Below are positions 34,076-43,010 of a stretch of 64,000 nt of DNA, in pieces. The notes beneath the pieces were generated by a model that did not search any database, had not been told where the DNA came from, and saw only the letters and a program-made list of their open reading frames with translations. A program made the translations under genes and the position numbers. The DNA lies in assembly GCF_030503875.2 (NCBI RefSeq), contig NZ_CP129968.2, positions 3,899,001 through 3,963,000 of the forward strand. The letters run 5' to 3'. Position 1 is the stretch's first letter; each line of letters begins with the position of its first letter. The stretch is from Marivirga arenosa. Lineage in GTDB: Bacteria > Bacteroidota > Bacteroidia > Cytophagales > Cyclobacteriaceae.

Positions 34076-35086
34076 ATGATGAAGTTATTGAAAAATGGAT
34101 TGCTTCTAGCAATTACAGGTTTATTCATTTTCACAGCCTGTGATGAAACTGGAGATGAATTACCTACTGGTACTGCGCCAAATGTGACTGTTAGTGTTGC
34201 AGACCCTCAAGACGAATATTTTCCTGGAGATGAGGTTAATGTGTTAATCGAATTTACTGCAGATGCACCAATTGTTCTAGGAACTATAAGTGCAGAATCA
34301 GAAAATTTTTCACTTGATTTATCCGCCATTGACGGAATATCGGCTGCAGGAGAAAATGAACCTTACACTATTGATTTAAATGCTTTTGGAGTTGCTAATC
34401 AAACTAGTGGGACTATAGATTTAGGATTATTAGTAATAAACGAAGGACTTGTTAATGAAACAATAACTTTTACAGCAGCTATCGGAGATGAAGAAGATAG
34501 AATAGGTGAAGGAGATCTAGATGTCGCTGTAAGTGCCCTCCCAGAACCAGATCCATTAACATCATTCAGTGCGATTTTATTGGCTGCACCACTTCAGGAT
34601 GCTGATGGAACAACTGCAAGTAAAACATCCAAAACTTTCTTTAGTACTAATACTGGGGAGACTTATTCTATGAATGACATTAATAGTACATCTGACCCAC
34701 TATCTGCTAATATTGATTTTGGCTATTTTTATGGTTCAGGAAGTGCTAATACAGAAGCAACAATAGCTTCTCCAGCCAATTACCCATTTGACTATGGTCA
34801 AGATGCATGGGGAACTCTAAATAACACCTTAATTAGAGCAACAGATGTAACTGAATCACAATTCAACGAAGCTAACTTAACTTTCATTAATGACGCATTT
34901 GAGAATGGTACTCCAGGTTCAACTGATGGAAGAATCACTAATTTATCAGTAGGTGATGTATTAGCTTTTGAAACAGACTCTGATAAAGATGGAGGTGCTA
35001 AAAGAGGATTATTATTAGTTGAAGCTATTACTGCTGGTGATGGTGAAGATGGCCAGATTGAATTTTCAATTATAATGGAAGAATAA
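34076..35086 (+). CDS. Lipoprotein of unknown function
   Basis: A 336-residue exported lipoprotein. The signal peptide ends with the lipobox FTAC (Cys22). The remainder is acidic, rich in Thr, Asp, Gly and Ala, and low in Lys, the composition of beta-rich surface proteins of Bacteroidota. No domain is recognisable. The N-terminal hundred residues read as a possible Ig-like fold (EYFPGDEVNVLIEF). It has a strong terminator behind it and no neighbour on its strand. Two consecutive ATGs open the gene; the first is taken. Confidence 0.7.
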   Translation: MMKLLKNGLLLAITGLFIFTACDETGDELPTGTAPNVTVSVADPQDEYFPGDEVNVLIEFTADAPIVLGTISAESENFSLDLSAIDGISAAGENEPYTIDLNAFGVANQTSGTIDLGLLVINEGLVNETITFTAAIGDEEDRIGEGDLDVAVSALPEPDPLTSFSAILLAAPLQDADGTTASKTSKTFFSTNTGETYSMNDINSTSDPLSANIDFGYFYGSGSANTEATIASPANYPFDYGQDAWGTLNNTLIRATDVTESQFNEANLTFINDAFENGTPGSTDGRITNLSVGDVLAFETDSDKDGGAKRGLLLVEAITAGDGEDGQIEFSIIMEE

Positions 35087-35102
35087 AAGCATTATTTATA
35101 AA

Positions 35103-35137
35103 CAAAAAAGCTCAGAGTTACTTCTGAGCTTTTTTTA
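35103..35137. terminator. Bidirectional terminator
   Basis: GCTCAGA and TCTGAGC (35110-35116, 35123-35129) flanked by A and T runs on both sides, between the + lipoprotein gene and the convergent - thiol peroxidase gene. Confidence 0.92.
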
Positions 35138-35155
35138 TGCATATATTTCAACTAA

Positions 35156-35656
35156 TTACTTTACCGCTTCTAATGCTTTTTCGTAATTAGGTTCATTTCC
35201 AATTTCAGGAACCAATTCGTTATAAACAACCTCTCCTTCAGGATTAACTACTACTACTGCTCTTGCATTTAATCCTTTGAATCCGCCATCAACTAACTCT
35301 ACTCCATAATCTTTACCAAAACTATCATTTCTAAAATTTGAAACAGGAATTGCATTTTCAATGCCTTCTGCTCCGCAGAACCTAGCCTGAGCAAACGGTA
35401 AATCTTTTGAAATACATAAGACTACAGTGTTATCTAAAGCCCCTGCTTTTTCGTTGAACTCACGAACTGACATTGCGCAAACCTCAGTATCAACACTTGG
35501 GAAAATGTTCAATATAATGTTTTTCCCTTTGTAATCTGACATTGAGACTTCCTTCATATCAGTTTTAACCAGATTGAAGTCAGGAGCTTTATGACCTACC
35601 GAAGGTAAGTCTGATATGGTATTGGATGGATTGCCACCTAATGTTACTTGTGCCAT
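35156..35656 (-). CDS. tpx: Thiol peroxidase
   Basis: A 166-residue atypical 2-Cys peroxiredoxin that reduces lipid and hydrogen peroxides using thioredoxin. The peroxidatic Cys lies in SVDTEVCAMSVREFN and the resolving Cys in ARFCGAEGIEN, in the arrangement of Tpx. NTISDLPSVGHKAPDFNL is the normal opening. It is divergent from the DUF1543 gene with a 77-bp shared promoter region. The length is exactly that of the family. Confidence 0.95.
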   Translation of the reverse strand: MAQVTLGGNPSNTISDLPSVGHKAPDFNLVKTDMKEVSMSDYKGKNIILNIFPSVDTEVCAMSVREFNEKAGALDNTVVLCISKDLPFAQARFCGAEGIENAIPVSNFRNDSFGKDYGVELVDGGFKGLNARAVVVVNPEGEVVYNELVPEIGNEPNYEKALEAVK

Positions 35657-35677
35657 AGTTTATTATTTGTTTTAGTT

Positions 35678-35685
35678 TACATTTG
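35678..35685 (+). promoter_or_regulatory. Candidate -7 box upstream of DUF1543
   Basis: TACATTTG matches the Bacteroidota -7 consensus TAnnTTTG, placing a transcription start about 40 bp before the DUF1543 ATG. No good -33 TTTG at the expected distance, so this is half a promoter. Confidence 0.35.
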
Positions 35686-35733
35686 TTAACTTAAAATGCA
35701 AAGATTAGTTACTGATTATTTATAGTTATTAAA

Positions 35734-36276
35734 ATGAAAGAACTTAAACTTTACGCTGTCGTATTAGGCGGGGCAGCTGAGAAATCAAATACTGAATTAC
35801 ATGATGTAGTTTTTGCGGTGGGTAAATCCATTGAAGATTGCTACACACAACTATTAGATAAATGGTTTGGCATTAAAGAGAAAATGCACATTGATTCCTA
35901 CATTGAACTTGATGTGGTTGACGGTTATGAAATTAGTCTTGAAAAGGAAAAGAGTGATAATTCAGACAAAAAATTATTCTTTATTAATCTTGGAGCTTAT
36001 AAAGAAGGAGATTTTATGGAACATCATGCCAATACTTTTTTAGTAGGAGGACTAGCCACCGAAATAAAAAAGAGAGCAAAAGCTAAACTATTAAAAGGAT
36101 ATGACGAAGTTCATAAAGATTATCTATATGAGGTGGATGATATGATTGCCATTGAAGAATTAGAAGGTTATCATGTTCATCTTAACCCTACTACTAAAAC
36201 TGAAAACTTGAAACCGATCAATGGTTATCATGTCCTACCCAAAAAAGTAGTAAGAGATTATTTAGCATCACATTAA
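35734..36276 (+). CDS. DUF1543 domain-containing protein
   Basis: A 180-residue cytosolic protein of the DUF1543 family: LYAVVLGGAAEKSNTELHDV at the start and HDVVFAVGKSIEDC following, with a second related half beginning FFINLGAYKEGDFMEHH. The two halves look like an internal repeat (roughly 1-90 and 95-180), each with a GG/GAY-x-E motif and an H. The function is unknown; it is widespread in Bacteroidota and gammaproteobacteria. Terminator directly downstream. Confidence 0.85.
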   Translation: MKELKLYAVVLGGAAEKSNTELHDVVFAVGKSIEDCYTQLLDKWFGIKEKMHIDSYIELDVVDGYEISLEKEKSDNSDKKLFFINLGAYKEGDFMEHHANTFLVGGLATEIKKRAKAKLLKGYDEVHKDYLYEVDDMIAIEELEGYHVHLNPTTKTENLKPINGYHVLPKKVVRDYLASH

Positions 36277-36277
36277 T

Positions 36278-36307
36278 AAAAAAGGGATCAAATGATCCCT
36301 TTTTGTT
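36278..36307. terminator. Bidirectional terminator
   Basis: AAAAAGGGATCA and TGATCCCTTTTT pair around a 2-nt AA turn (36279-36290, 36293-36304), between the + DUF1543 gene and the convergent - MetS-like gene. Confidence 0.9.
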
Positions 36308-36320
36308 TTATAATCTATTT

Positions 36321-36431
36321 TTACTCTTCCTTCTTTTTGTCCATGGTTAAGGCTTTAAACAAAAACACTAAAAAACCTCCCACTGTGATAGTAAGACATA
36401 CTATCATTCCTATTATTGCTTCTGTACTCAT
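36321..36431 (-). CDS. MetS-like small subunit of a methionine/alanine importer
   Basis: A 36-residue membrane microprotein: MSTEAIIGMIVCLTITVGGF, a continuing helix LVFLFKAL, then a charged tail MDKKKEE. It matches the MetS pattern (PF16951 type): a short Ser/Thr-Glu N-terminus, one membrane helix with a central GG, and a short charged tail, encoded beside a Na+-dependent transporter. Its ATG overlaps the transporter stop by three bases (ATGA, 36428-36431), a translational-coupling signature. It is too short for most gene callers. In Corynebacterium, MetS is required for the MetP transporter. I infer the same role here. Confidence 0.85.
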   Translation of the reverse strand: MSTEAIIGMIVCLTITVGGFLVFLFKALTMDKKKEE

Positions 36432-37936
36432 TTTTTAACAAATTTTTTGTAAAACCATCCATTAAATACTATTGCGATTAGTAATGCTATCCCCCACTGC
36501 GTTACAATGGTCGCATTACTATAAATATCCATCACATTCCAATTTCCATTTTCATCAAACCACGGATATTCACTGTAGCCTTGGCTCATCCACCAATAAA
36601 CAAGGAATAAACCTGCAACAAAGTTGAAATAAATCATTCCAGTGAAATACTTAGGCGACACCTTAAAATCAGAATTTTGATCAATAAAATCTTTCTTGAA
36701 TTTAGCAGGGCCGTATTTGATGATAAGAAATGAAATAAATATCCCACTTACTAATAATCCAACTCCCCATACCCAGTCTTGGTTCTCAAAAACAGATAAA
36801 AACCATGCTGATGGAAATCCAATTACAAAACAGGCTGCACCTGCAATTATAGCAGCCTGTTTTTTAGATAAATCATAATCCGTTAAATTCCTGATGATTA
36901 ATTGCATCATCGGCAATATCGAACTAAAAGCAGCCATTGCGAAAGCCCCGAAGAATATCCACGATAAGAATGGACCACCCGGCATTTTAGCAAATAACTG
37001 AGGTAAAATAGTAAATACTAAGGCTGTGTTTCCGTCATGAAGAAAATCAACCGCTTCATTAGGGGTAGCTGCCATTGCAAATACTGCTGGTAAAATAGCC
37101 ATTGCCGCTAATAATGCTGCCGTATTATTACCAAATGCACCTAAAAATGTATTTAAAGTAACATCTTCTTTCGATCTTGAGAAGGAACCAATCGTGATCA
37201 TTAATCCCCAACCTGCACCTGTACTCCAGGCTGAGTCGGTAATTGCTTCAATCCAAATTATTGGATCTTTAAATTTCTCAAAATCGATTGTGAAAAGGTA
37301 TTCTAACCCCTGTGTACCACCCGGCATTTGAATTGCAAATGCAGAAACTACCATAAGTAAAATAAAAAGGGTCGGTATTAATATCTTGTTCGTTTTCTCT
37401 AAGCCTTGCTTAATTCCTTTACTTAATACCCAAATGGCAATACTAATGGTAAACATGTAGCATAAAACTGCTTCCCAACTTGAGTTAGATAAACCTGCCC
37501 AAAATGTGTCCATGAAATTTACATTCGGATCAGCAAATTTTGCATTCATGGCGCCTGAGCCAAAAATGTAATCTATTAAATTTTGTGTATTTAAAAGGAA
37601 GTATCTCAATGACCACCCTGTCACAACGGAATAATAAAATGCAATACCCATAGTAACAATGGTCACGAAGGTACCCATCCAGTTAAATTTTTTACCTGCT
37701 AAGCTACCCAAAGCACCTAAAGTACCCTTTTTGTAATGCTTACCAATGGCTAGCTCTGCCATTAAAAGAGGAATGGACCATACTACAAGAAAAAGCATCC
37801 AAAGGATGATGAATGCGCCACCATGTTCTCCGGCTATTCTAGGAAATCTCCATAAATTTCCAGCTCCAATAGCCATACCTAAAGCGGCCAATATTATTCC
37901 CCACCTATTACTAAACTCTTCTGTTTTTTGCGCCAT
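36428..37936 (-). CDS. Neurotransmitter:sodium symporter family amino-acid transporter (MetP-like)
   Basis: A 502-residue Na+-dependent transporter (LeuT/SNF family) with about eleven to twelve helices. The N-terminus carries the WGIILAALGMAIGAGNLWRF motif, whose GAGNLWRFP segment is the family signature in TM1, and TAPGPGWGL-like AGWGLMITIGSFSR in the TM6-TM8 region. Bacteroidota members import small neutral amino acids such as methionine or alanine. The coupled MetS-like gene supports the methionine/alanine group. Start codon ATG 37936 gives MAQKTEEFSNRWGII. Confidence 0.92.
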   Translation of the reverse strand: MAQKTEEFSNRWGIILAALGMAIGAGNLWRFPRIAGEHGGAFIILWMLFLVVWSIPLLMAELAIGKHYKKGTLGALGSLAGKKFNWMGTFVTIVTMGIAFYYSVVTGWSLRYFLLNTQNLIDYIFGSGAMNAKFADPNVNFMDTFWAGLSNSSWEAVLCYMFTISIAIWVLSKGIKQGLEKTNKILIPTLFILLMVVSAFAIQMPGGTQGLEYLFTIDFEKFKDPIIWIEAITDSAWSTGAGWGLMITIGSFSRSKEDVTLNTFLGAFGNNTAALLAAMAILPAVFAMAATPNEAVDFLHDGNTALVFTILPQLFAKMPGGPFLSWIFFGAFAMAAFSSILPMMQLIIRNLTDYDLSKKQAAIIAGAACFVIGFPSAWFLSVFENQDWVWGVGLLVSGIFISFLIIKYGPAKFKKDFIDQNSDFKVSPKYFTGMIYFNFVAGLFLVYWWMSQGYSEYPWFDENGNWNVMDIYSNATIVTQWGIALLIAIVFNGWFYKKFVKK

Positions 37937-38102
37937 ATATGTTTTATTTTGATTAAAAACATGCCGAAATTAGTTAAACAAATGGCTTATTCAAACTTAA
38001 ACGGAGATTGATTTCAAGATTTGCAATCAGGGAAAAGTTATAATTTCAGTCTTTTGCGAAAAAATTTTGAGATTTTAAGAATGTTAGGATATATGAAAAT
38101 TT

Positions 38103-38546
38103 TTAGCTTGCTTTTTGCTTTTTAGCTTTCTGGTTTAAGTATTTCACTAATTTATCATATTCTGTATTCTCTTTATTAGATAGCTTGATCACCTTTTTCT
38201 TTCCATAAAGAATTTTAGTCTCCTTAAATTCTCCTTGTTTGGTTTTCACCACATCTTCTCTCCAACCCCTGATTTCGGATAGCGGTAAATCAACTTTTGA
38301 TCTGGTTATTGGGAAAAATATATTCAATTTATTATTTCCAGCCTTAACAATTTTTATAGCTGCTAATAATTTACCTAGCACTAACAAGCCAATTACCAAT
38401 ACTATCGGTGTTAGTATGAGTTTTATAATGAAATAAGATTGATTATTAAGTAAACTATCTAATAAAAGAAAAAAAGAACCAAAAATAAGGACCAAAAAGA
38501 TTGATAAAGCAAATACAGTATTAATTCGTGGTTTTGATACTATCAT
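38103..38546 (-). CDS. Small membrane protein with a cytosolic tail, unknown function
   Basis: A 147-residue protein with two hydrophobic helices (about 12-34 and 40-60) followed by a soluble domain containing LPLSEIRGWREDVVKTKQGEFKETKILYGKKKVIKLS. That strand-rich pattern with a terminal helix resembles PH-like domains of Bacteroidota membrane proteins, but I cannot confirm it. It ends two bases before the lipoprotein gene on the same strand begins, so the two are probably cotranscribed (lipoprotein first). Confidence 0.6.
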   Translation of the reverse strand: MIVSKPRINTVFALSIFLVLIFGSFFLLLDSLLNNQSYFIIKLILTPIVLVIGLLVLGKLLAAIKIVKAGNNKLNIFFPITRSKVDLPLSEIRGWREDVVKTKQGEFKETKILYGKKKVIKLSNKENTEYDKLVKYLNQKAKKQKAS

Positions 38547-38548
38547 GC

Positions 38549-39277
38549 TTATTTGCTTTGAAATTCTAAATCAATTTTTGATAATAATTCGAGTTCCCCA
38601 CTTTCAAATAGAGCTGGCAATTCTGTAAGATCTGTTCCTTTTTCCACTTTATAATTATTATAGTCTCTAAAAATCACTCCGTTTACCCTTTCCGAATTAA
38701 TAGATTCTCTAAATCTCACACCTCCACCATTAGTATGATAGGAATATGCAAAATAGTCCATGTCATACGTTTTGGTATTAAACCAGAACATGAAAATATC
38801 TTCATAATCTGTACCTCCACCCTTTTGCTTAAATTTTACTTCAATGGTTTTATAGGCTTCACCATTTATTAATGCATCATCCTTATTGGTAGCAATCACA
38901 GCTGCATCATTTAAATTATAAGGAAGTAATGCGAAATAATGCACTGAATTTACTGAATTAGCATAGGCTGCAGAATCTTCAGTAGACAAATCTGCATTTT
39001 CTCCATCAATTAACCTTTTAAACCCATCATTATCTAAGATATCATCAATATGCTGACCAGTGCTATCTGTAAATATTCTCTCGTATTTAAAGATTCCATT
39101 ATTATGATATAATTTATAATCCTTATCTCGGAATTTGAACTCAACTTCTAAATTGGAGTATGCATTCCCCCCATGATGTTGAATGGCTTCTTGAATATGT
39201 TCTTCTGCTGATTTCTCAGTTGGATTACAGGCAGCAAATATTACTGCAATAAAAACGAATGCTAAAGTTTTTCTCAT
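38549..39277 (-). CDS. Lipoprotein, probably DUF6503 family
   Basis: A 242-residue lipoprotein with signal MRKTLAFVFIAVIFAAC (lipobox FAAC, Cys17). The IQEAIQHHGGNAYSNLEVEFKFRDKDY segment fits the DUF6503 family of Bacteroidota lipoproteins (from memory), which share an HGG motif and a carrier-like barrel fold. I use ATG 39277; the longer frame from 39349 adds 24 residues without a signal peptide and overlaps the arginase-like gene. Function unknown. Confidence 0.75.
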   Translation of the reverse strand: MRKTLAFVFIAVIFAACNPTEKSAEEHIQEAIQHHGGNAYSNLEVEFKFRDKDYKLYHNNGIFKYERIFTDSTGQHIDDILDNDGFKRLIDGENADLSTEDSAAYANSVNSVHYFALLPYNLNDAAVIATNKDDALINGEAYKTIEVKFKQKGGGTDYEDIFMFWFNTKTYDMDYFAYSYHTNGGGVRFRESINSERVNGVIFRDYNNYKVEKGTDLTELPALFESGELELLSKIDLEFQSK

Positions 39278-39299
39278 AAGTAAAAAATACGCCTCTCCA

Positions 39300-40457
39300 T
39301 TAAAATAGTTTAGAATGCATAACAATCCATCGTTCAGGTAAATCACCATTCATAGCTTGTTGATAATCTGAATAGCTGCATGGAACAATAGAATTTCTAT
39401 TAAATCTATTATCGCCTGAAGGATTAGGCACTTCCATCCACCATTTATCTATAAAATTACTTTTATAAAAAGTTAATGATTCGGGTTCATTAGGCATAGC
39501 CACTACATATTTCATGTAATCATTCGATCTGAAATCACGTGACTCTTTTCTTGAATAAAAACCTTCAATAAAATACCAAATCATAGTGGCTAAAACGGCT
39601 GCTGATTTATCAGAGTCATCTTCCCTCGTAACATCAAATTCGTAAAAGCCTGCAGCGCTTAGTTTTTCATTAATACCAGCATACCAACATAATTGGCAAG
39701 CCTCCTCCCCTGTCAAACCAAATGGCTGTGGTTGACTGGTTGCGGGGAAATCCGCTGACTTTATAGCTGATAAATCAAAACTTAGCATATCAGCCTGACG
39801 AATTACGGGCTCCATTTCTTTTATATCATGTCGTAAAGCCCCAATTCTATGAGCTTCAAAATAGAGTTTTTCAAGTGTTGCTATTGCCTGAGGATTAACT
39901 AAATAAGTTTGATAGGCAAGATGACTATAGTTAAATAAAAAATTAGGCTGATGCATTAGTAGCTTTTGAACATGCCTTTGGTTTGCTGGAGAGTCTTTAT
40001 CCTCCATATCTAAAAAAGCATCAACATTTAAGACGCTAATTAGCTTCTCCATTTCTTCATAGGCCAAATATTGAGCAAAACTCATATCATGTGAGCCTCC
40101 AATTAAAATAGGCAACACATTATTCTCAATACATGCATGACATACTTCTTGAACTCTACCTAAAGTTTGTTCAGTATCGATGGCTTCAGAAATATTACCA
40201 AGATCAACAATATTGTAAGCTCCAGAACCTTTCGTAAGCCTATATAACTTTTTCCTTAAGGCATCAGCGCTACCCACAGTTCCAGCATTTTCTCCATTTT
40301 CACCTTTATCCGATATTCCAATTAGTGCGATATCCGCGCTTTTATAATCTGGAAATTTCTCTTGGTATACTTTAATGCTTTTGTAGAAGCTTCCTTGTTT
40401 TTTAATGTCTGAATAAAGTTGCTCCTGAATTGGGGTGAAGAATAGTCTTAAATCCAT
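39300..40457 (-). CDS. Arginase/formimidoylglutamase-fold protein with altered metal site
   Basis: A 385-residue ureohydrolase-fold protein. The first metal-ligand motif is present as GGSHD (His123). The second reads DAFLD (146-150) where active enzymes have DAHxD, so one ligand His is replaced by Phe148. The third reads DLS (228-230) where DxD is expected, so the second Asp is lost. Similar replacements occur in Bacteroidota homologues annotated as formimidoylglutamase, so this may be a family-wide change. Arginase-type activity with two Mn ions is doubtful. It lies upstream of the DUF6503 gene on the same strand; mnmD and ispF are further upstream. Confidence 0.8.
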   Translation of the reverse strand: MDLRLFFTPIQEQLYSDIKKQGSFYKSIKVYQEKFPDYKSADIALIGISDKGENGENAGTVGSADALRKKLYRLTKGSGAYNIVDLGNISEAIDTEQTLGRVQEVCHACIENNVLPILIGGSHDMSFAQYLAYEEMEKLISVLNVDAFLDMEDKDSPANQRHVQKLLMHQPNFLFNYSHLAYQTYLVNPQAIATLEKLYFEAHRIGALRHDIKEMEPVIRQADMLSFDLSAIKSADFPATSQPQPFGLTGEEACQLCWYAGINEKLSAAGFYEFDVTREDDSDKSAAVLATMIWYFIEGFYSRKESRDFRSNDYMKYVVAMPNEPESLTFYKSNFIDKWWMEVPNPSGDNRFNRNSIVPCSYSDYQQAMNGDLPERWIVMHSKLF

Positions 40458-40518
40458 GGCATGAATTTAATAACAATAATTAGATGAACACGAAATATAA
40501 TCTAAAGAAAATCAATAA

Positions 40519-41199
40519 TTAGTTTACAATTCCCCTTACCATTTCTTTTTTTCCGGGAGGACCCGCTAATGTTTCTACCTCAAACCCAACTTTTTTCAAA
40601 TCTCTCTTAAGTTGTCCTTTAGCACTATAAGTAGTAAAAACACCATCTTTTCTTAATAATTGATAGCATTTTTGCATCATTTCTTCAGTCCACAATTCTG
40701 ATTGTTTATTAGGAGCGAAAGCATCGAAAAATATAATATCAAACTGCTTTTCCCCAGTGAAATCTTCCAGCTTACCTTTAACTTTTTTCAATGAAAAAAA
40801 AGGGTTAATCTCTACTAATTCATCCCACTTAGCAGTATGTAATTGTTTAAAGGTTTCTTTTAATTCTTCCTTACCGATCTGATCAATATAATTTAGCTGG
40901 TTTATGGTATCCATAGGAACCGGAAAAGGTTCTACAGAGGTGAAATTTATTTTGACCTCATTTTCTGTAGCAAATTTTGCAGCTAATAGTGCATTTAGCC
41001 CTGTGCCAAATCCTACTTCAAAAATATCTACCTCTTTGGGCAGTCCGTTTTTTGTTCTCCAAAATCTTAAGCCTTTTTCTATAAAAACATGAATAGACTC
41101 TTGAAGTGCACCATGAAAAGAATGGTAGGTTTCTTTCAATCCCTCATGATAAAGAGAATGAGACCCGTCTTCAGTAGTTATTATTTTAATATCAGCCAT
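40519..41199 (-). CDS. mnmD: tRNA (5-methylaminomethyl-2-thiouridine)-methyltransferase MnmD
   Basis: A 226-residue SAM-dependent methyltransferase that makes the final methylation of mnm5s2U at tRNA position 34. EVGFGTGLNALLAAKFA is the SAM-binding motif I, DIIFFDAFAPNKQSELWT the catalytic segment, and PPGKKEMVRG the C-terminal signature. It is the stand-alone MnmD form lacking the MnmC oxidase half, as expected in Bacteroidota. It lies 3 bp downstream of ispF (same strand). Confidence 0.93.
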   Translation of the reverse strand: MADIKIITTEDGSHSLYHEGLKETYHSFHGALQESIHVFIEKGLRFWRTKNGLPKEVDIFEVGFGTGLNALLAAKFATENEVKINFTSVEPFPVPMDTINQLNYIDQIGKEELKETFKQLHTAKWDELVEINPFFSLKKVKGKLEDFTGEKQFDIIFFDAFAPNKQSELWTEEMMQKCYQLLRKDGVFTTYSAKGQLKRDLKKVGFEVETLAGPPGKKEMVRGIVN

Positions 41200-41202
41200 A
41201 GC

Positions 41203-41706
41203 CTATGAATCTAAATCATTATGATGCCCAACTTTATAAATCAAGGCAACTGCATGAGCGTCTACTCCTTCTTCTCTACCAACAAACCCCAATTTCTCTG
41301 TTGTAGTAGCTTTTAATGATAAATCATCTTCACTGATCTTCATCACCTTCGCTAATACACTCTTCATTTCAGGAATTAGTGGATTGATTTTAGGTTTTTG
41401 AAGCCCTACTGTTACATCTAAATTCCCAATTTCATAGCCTTTATCGCGTAATAAGGCTACTGTCCTTTCTAATAATATCTTGCTATCTATCCCTTTATAT
41501 TGTGGATCCTGATCAGAAAAATGATAACCGATATCTCTTAAATTAGCTGCGCCCAATAAAGCATCGCATATAACATGAATCAAAACATCAGCATCGGAAT
41601 GACCAACACCGCCTTTATGATAATCCAGCTTTATTCCACCTAGCCAAAACTCTTCACCTTCAGCTAAACGGTGAACATCATATCCATACCCTATTCTAAA
41701 GTTCAT
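41203..41706 (-). CDS. ispF: 2-C-methyl-D-erythritol 2,4-cyclodiphosphate synthase
   Basis: A 167-residue homotrimeric enzyme of the MEP isoprenoid pathway. The metal and substrate motifs are RIGYGYDVHRL at the start, KGGVGHSDADVLIHVICDAL, and ATTTEKLGFVGREEGVDAHA near the end. The length is normal. Its start overlaps the stop of the M16 protease gene by four bases (ATGA-type overlap at 41703-41706), so the two are translationally coupled. Confidence 0.96.
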   Translation of the reverse strand: MNFRIGYGYDVHRLAEGEEFWLGGIKLDYHKGGVGHSDADVLIHVICDALLGAANLRDIGYHFSDQDPQYKGIDSKILLERTVALLRDKGYEIGNLDVTVGLQKPKINPLIPEMKSVLAKVMKISEDDLSLKATTTEKLGFVGREEGVDAHAVALIYKVGHHNDLDS

Positions 41707-42941
41707 TTGTTTGATTTATAATAAATAGTGGAACAATTATCTTCTCTCAAAACCTCATTGGCAGCATTATAAATATCATGAGTATTCACCGCTTTAATAA
41801 AATCAGTTTCTTCATTCACAAGATTGGGATTACCCATAGCAGCCCCGAAGGCAATCGACATAGCCCTATTAAGAATATCTACCTCTCCGTAAACTATTGA
41901 AGATATTGCCTGATTTTTAACCTTTTCTAATTCTTTGTTAGCAATTTCTTCTTCTTTTAATTCTTTAATAATTTGCTTTACGGCTGTATCAGCTGCTTCA
42001 ATACTAATTCCTGAGGAAACCTGGCCACTGATCACTATCAATCCGGGATCAACTGAACCAGTTACATAGGCTGCTATACCAGAAAATATGCCTTCTTCTT
42101 TAACTAATTTTTTATACAATCTACTAGACTTCCCTCTTCCTAAAACATCACTCATTAAATCTGTAGAATAATATTTTTCATCCGTTTTGGCGGGCATGTG
42201 ATAAGCTTTGTATAAAGCATCCACTGGAACATCTGCTTTAATTTCTAAAAACCTAGCTTCTTTTTGTTTTGGTTCTTTTGGTAAATCTCTTTTCTTCTTT
42301 TCCCCTGCAGGAATTTCACCAAACCATTTTTCAGTTAATTTTTTAATGTTCTCAGTTTCCACATTACCCGCCACTACTAAATAGGCATTATTAGGTCTAT
42401 AGTGAGTAAAAAAGAAATCCTTTACATCCTCCATGGTTGCATCCTCAATATGAGAAATTTCTTTACCTATTGTAGCCCATCTATAAGGATGCTTTTGATA
42501 TGCTAAAGGCCTCAATTTCAACCATAAGTCTCCATAAGGTTGATTTAAATAACGTTGTTTAAATTCCTCAATCACAACACTCCTCTGAACTTCTAATACT
42601 TTAGGATCAAAAGAAAGAGACATCATTCTATCGGATTCTAACCAAAAAGCAGTTTCAATATTTTCAGCAGGAAGTGTTACATAGTAGTTTGTAACATCCG
42701 GACTGGTAAAAGCATTATTCTCACCCCCTACTCTTTGTAAAGGTTCGTCATAATTTGGAATGTTTTTAGAACCACCAAACATTAGATGTTCAAAAAGATG
42801 GGCAAAACCTGTTTTTCCAGGCTTTTCATCACGTGAACCCACATCATAAAGTAAATTTACAATCGCTAATGGCGTGTTTTTATCTTCATGAACATACACG
42901 TTTAAACCATTATCAAGCGTAAATGAATTATATTTTATCAT
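41703..42941 (-). CDS. M16 family zinc metallopeptidase
   Basis: A 412-residue insulinase-type protease of two M16 repeats. The inverted zinc motif HLFEHLMFGGS (HxxEH) is at about residue 46, and the downstream Glu ligand is in the FKQRY/ENAFT region. R/Y finger residues occur in the C-terminal half (HMPAKTDEKY). Bacteroidota usually carry an active-inactive pair; this is the catalytically intact member. It has no visible signal peptide. The gene is divergent from the E1 dehydrogenase at 43110, with 168 bp between. Confidence 0.9.
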   Translation of the reverse strand: MIKYNSFTLDNGLNVYVHEDKNTPLAIVNLLYDVGSRDEKPGKTGFAHLFEHLMFGGSKNIPNYDEPLQRVGGENNAFTSPDVTNYYVTLPAENIETAFWLESDRMMSLSFDPKVLEVQRSVVIEEFKQRYLNQPYGDLWLKLRPLAYQKHPYRWATIGKEISHIEDATMEDVKDFFFTHYRPNNAYLVVAGNVETENIKKLTEKWFGEIPAGEKKKRDLPKEPKQKEARFLEIKADVPVDALYKAYHMPAKTDEKYYSTDLMSDVLGRGKSSRLYKKLVKEEGIFSGIAAYVTGSVDPGLIVISGQVSSGISIEAADTAVKQIIKELKEEEIANKELEKVKNQAISSIVYGEVDILNRAMSIAFGAAMGNPNLVNEETDFIKAVNTHDIYNAANEVLREDNCSTIYYKSNK

Positions 42942-42980
42942 AAGCTTAAGAGTGAATCAAAAATAAAAAATATAATGGCT

Positions 42981-43010
42981 TTTGCAGATTAGACCATTAC
43001 TTTAAATTTG
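42981..43010 (+). promoter_or_regulatory. Bacteroidota-type promoter for the E1 gene
   Basis: TTTG (42981-42984) and TAAATTTG (43003-43010), 18 bp apart, match the -33/-7 consensus of Bacteroidota sigma-A. The transcription start would be near 43016, about 90 bp before the ATG. An 18-bp inverted repeat lies over that start point. Confidence 0.65.
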
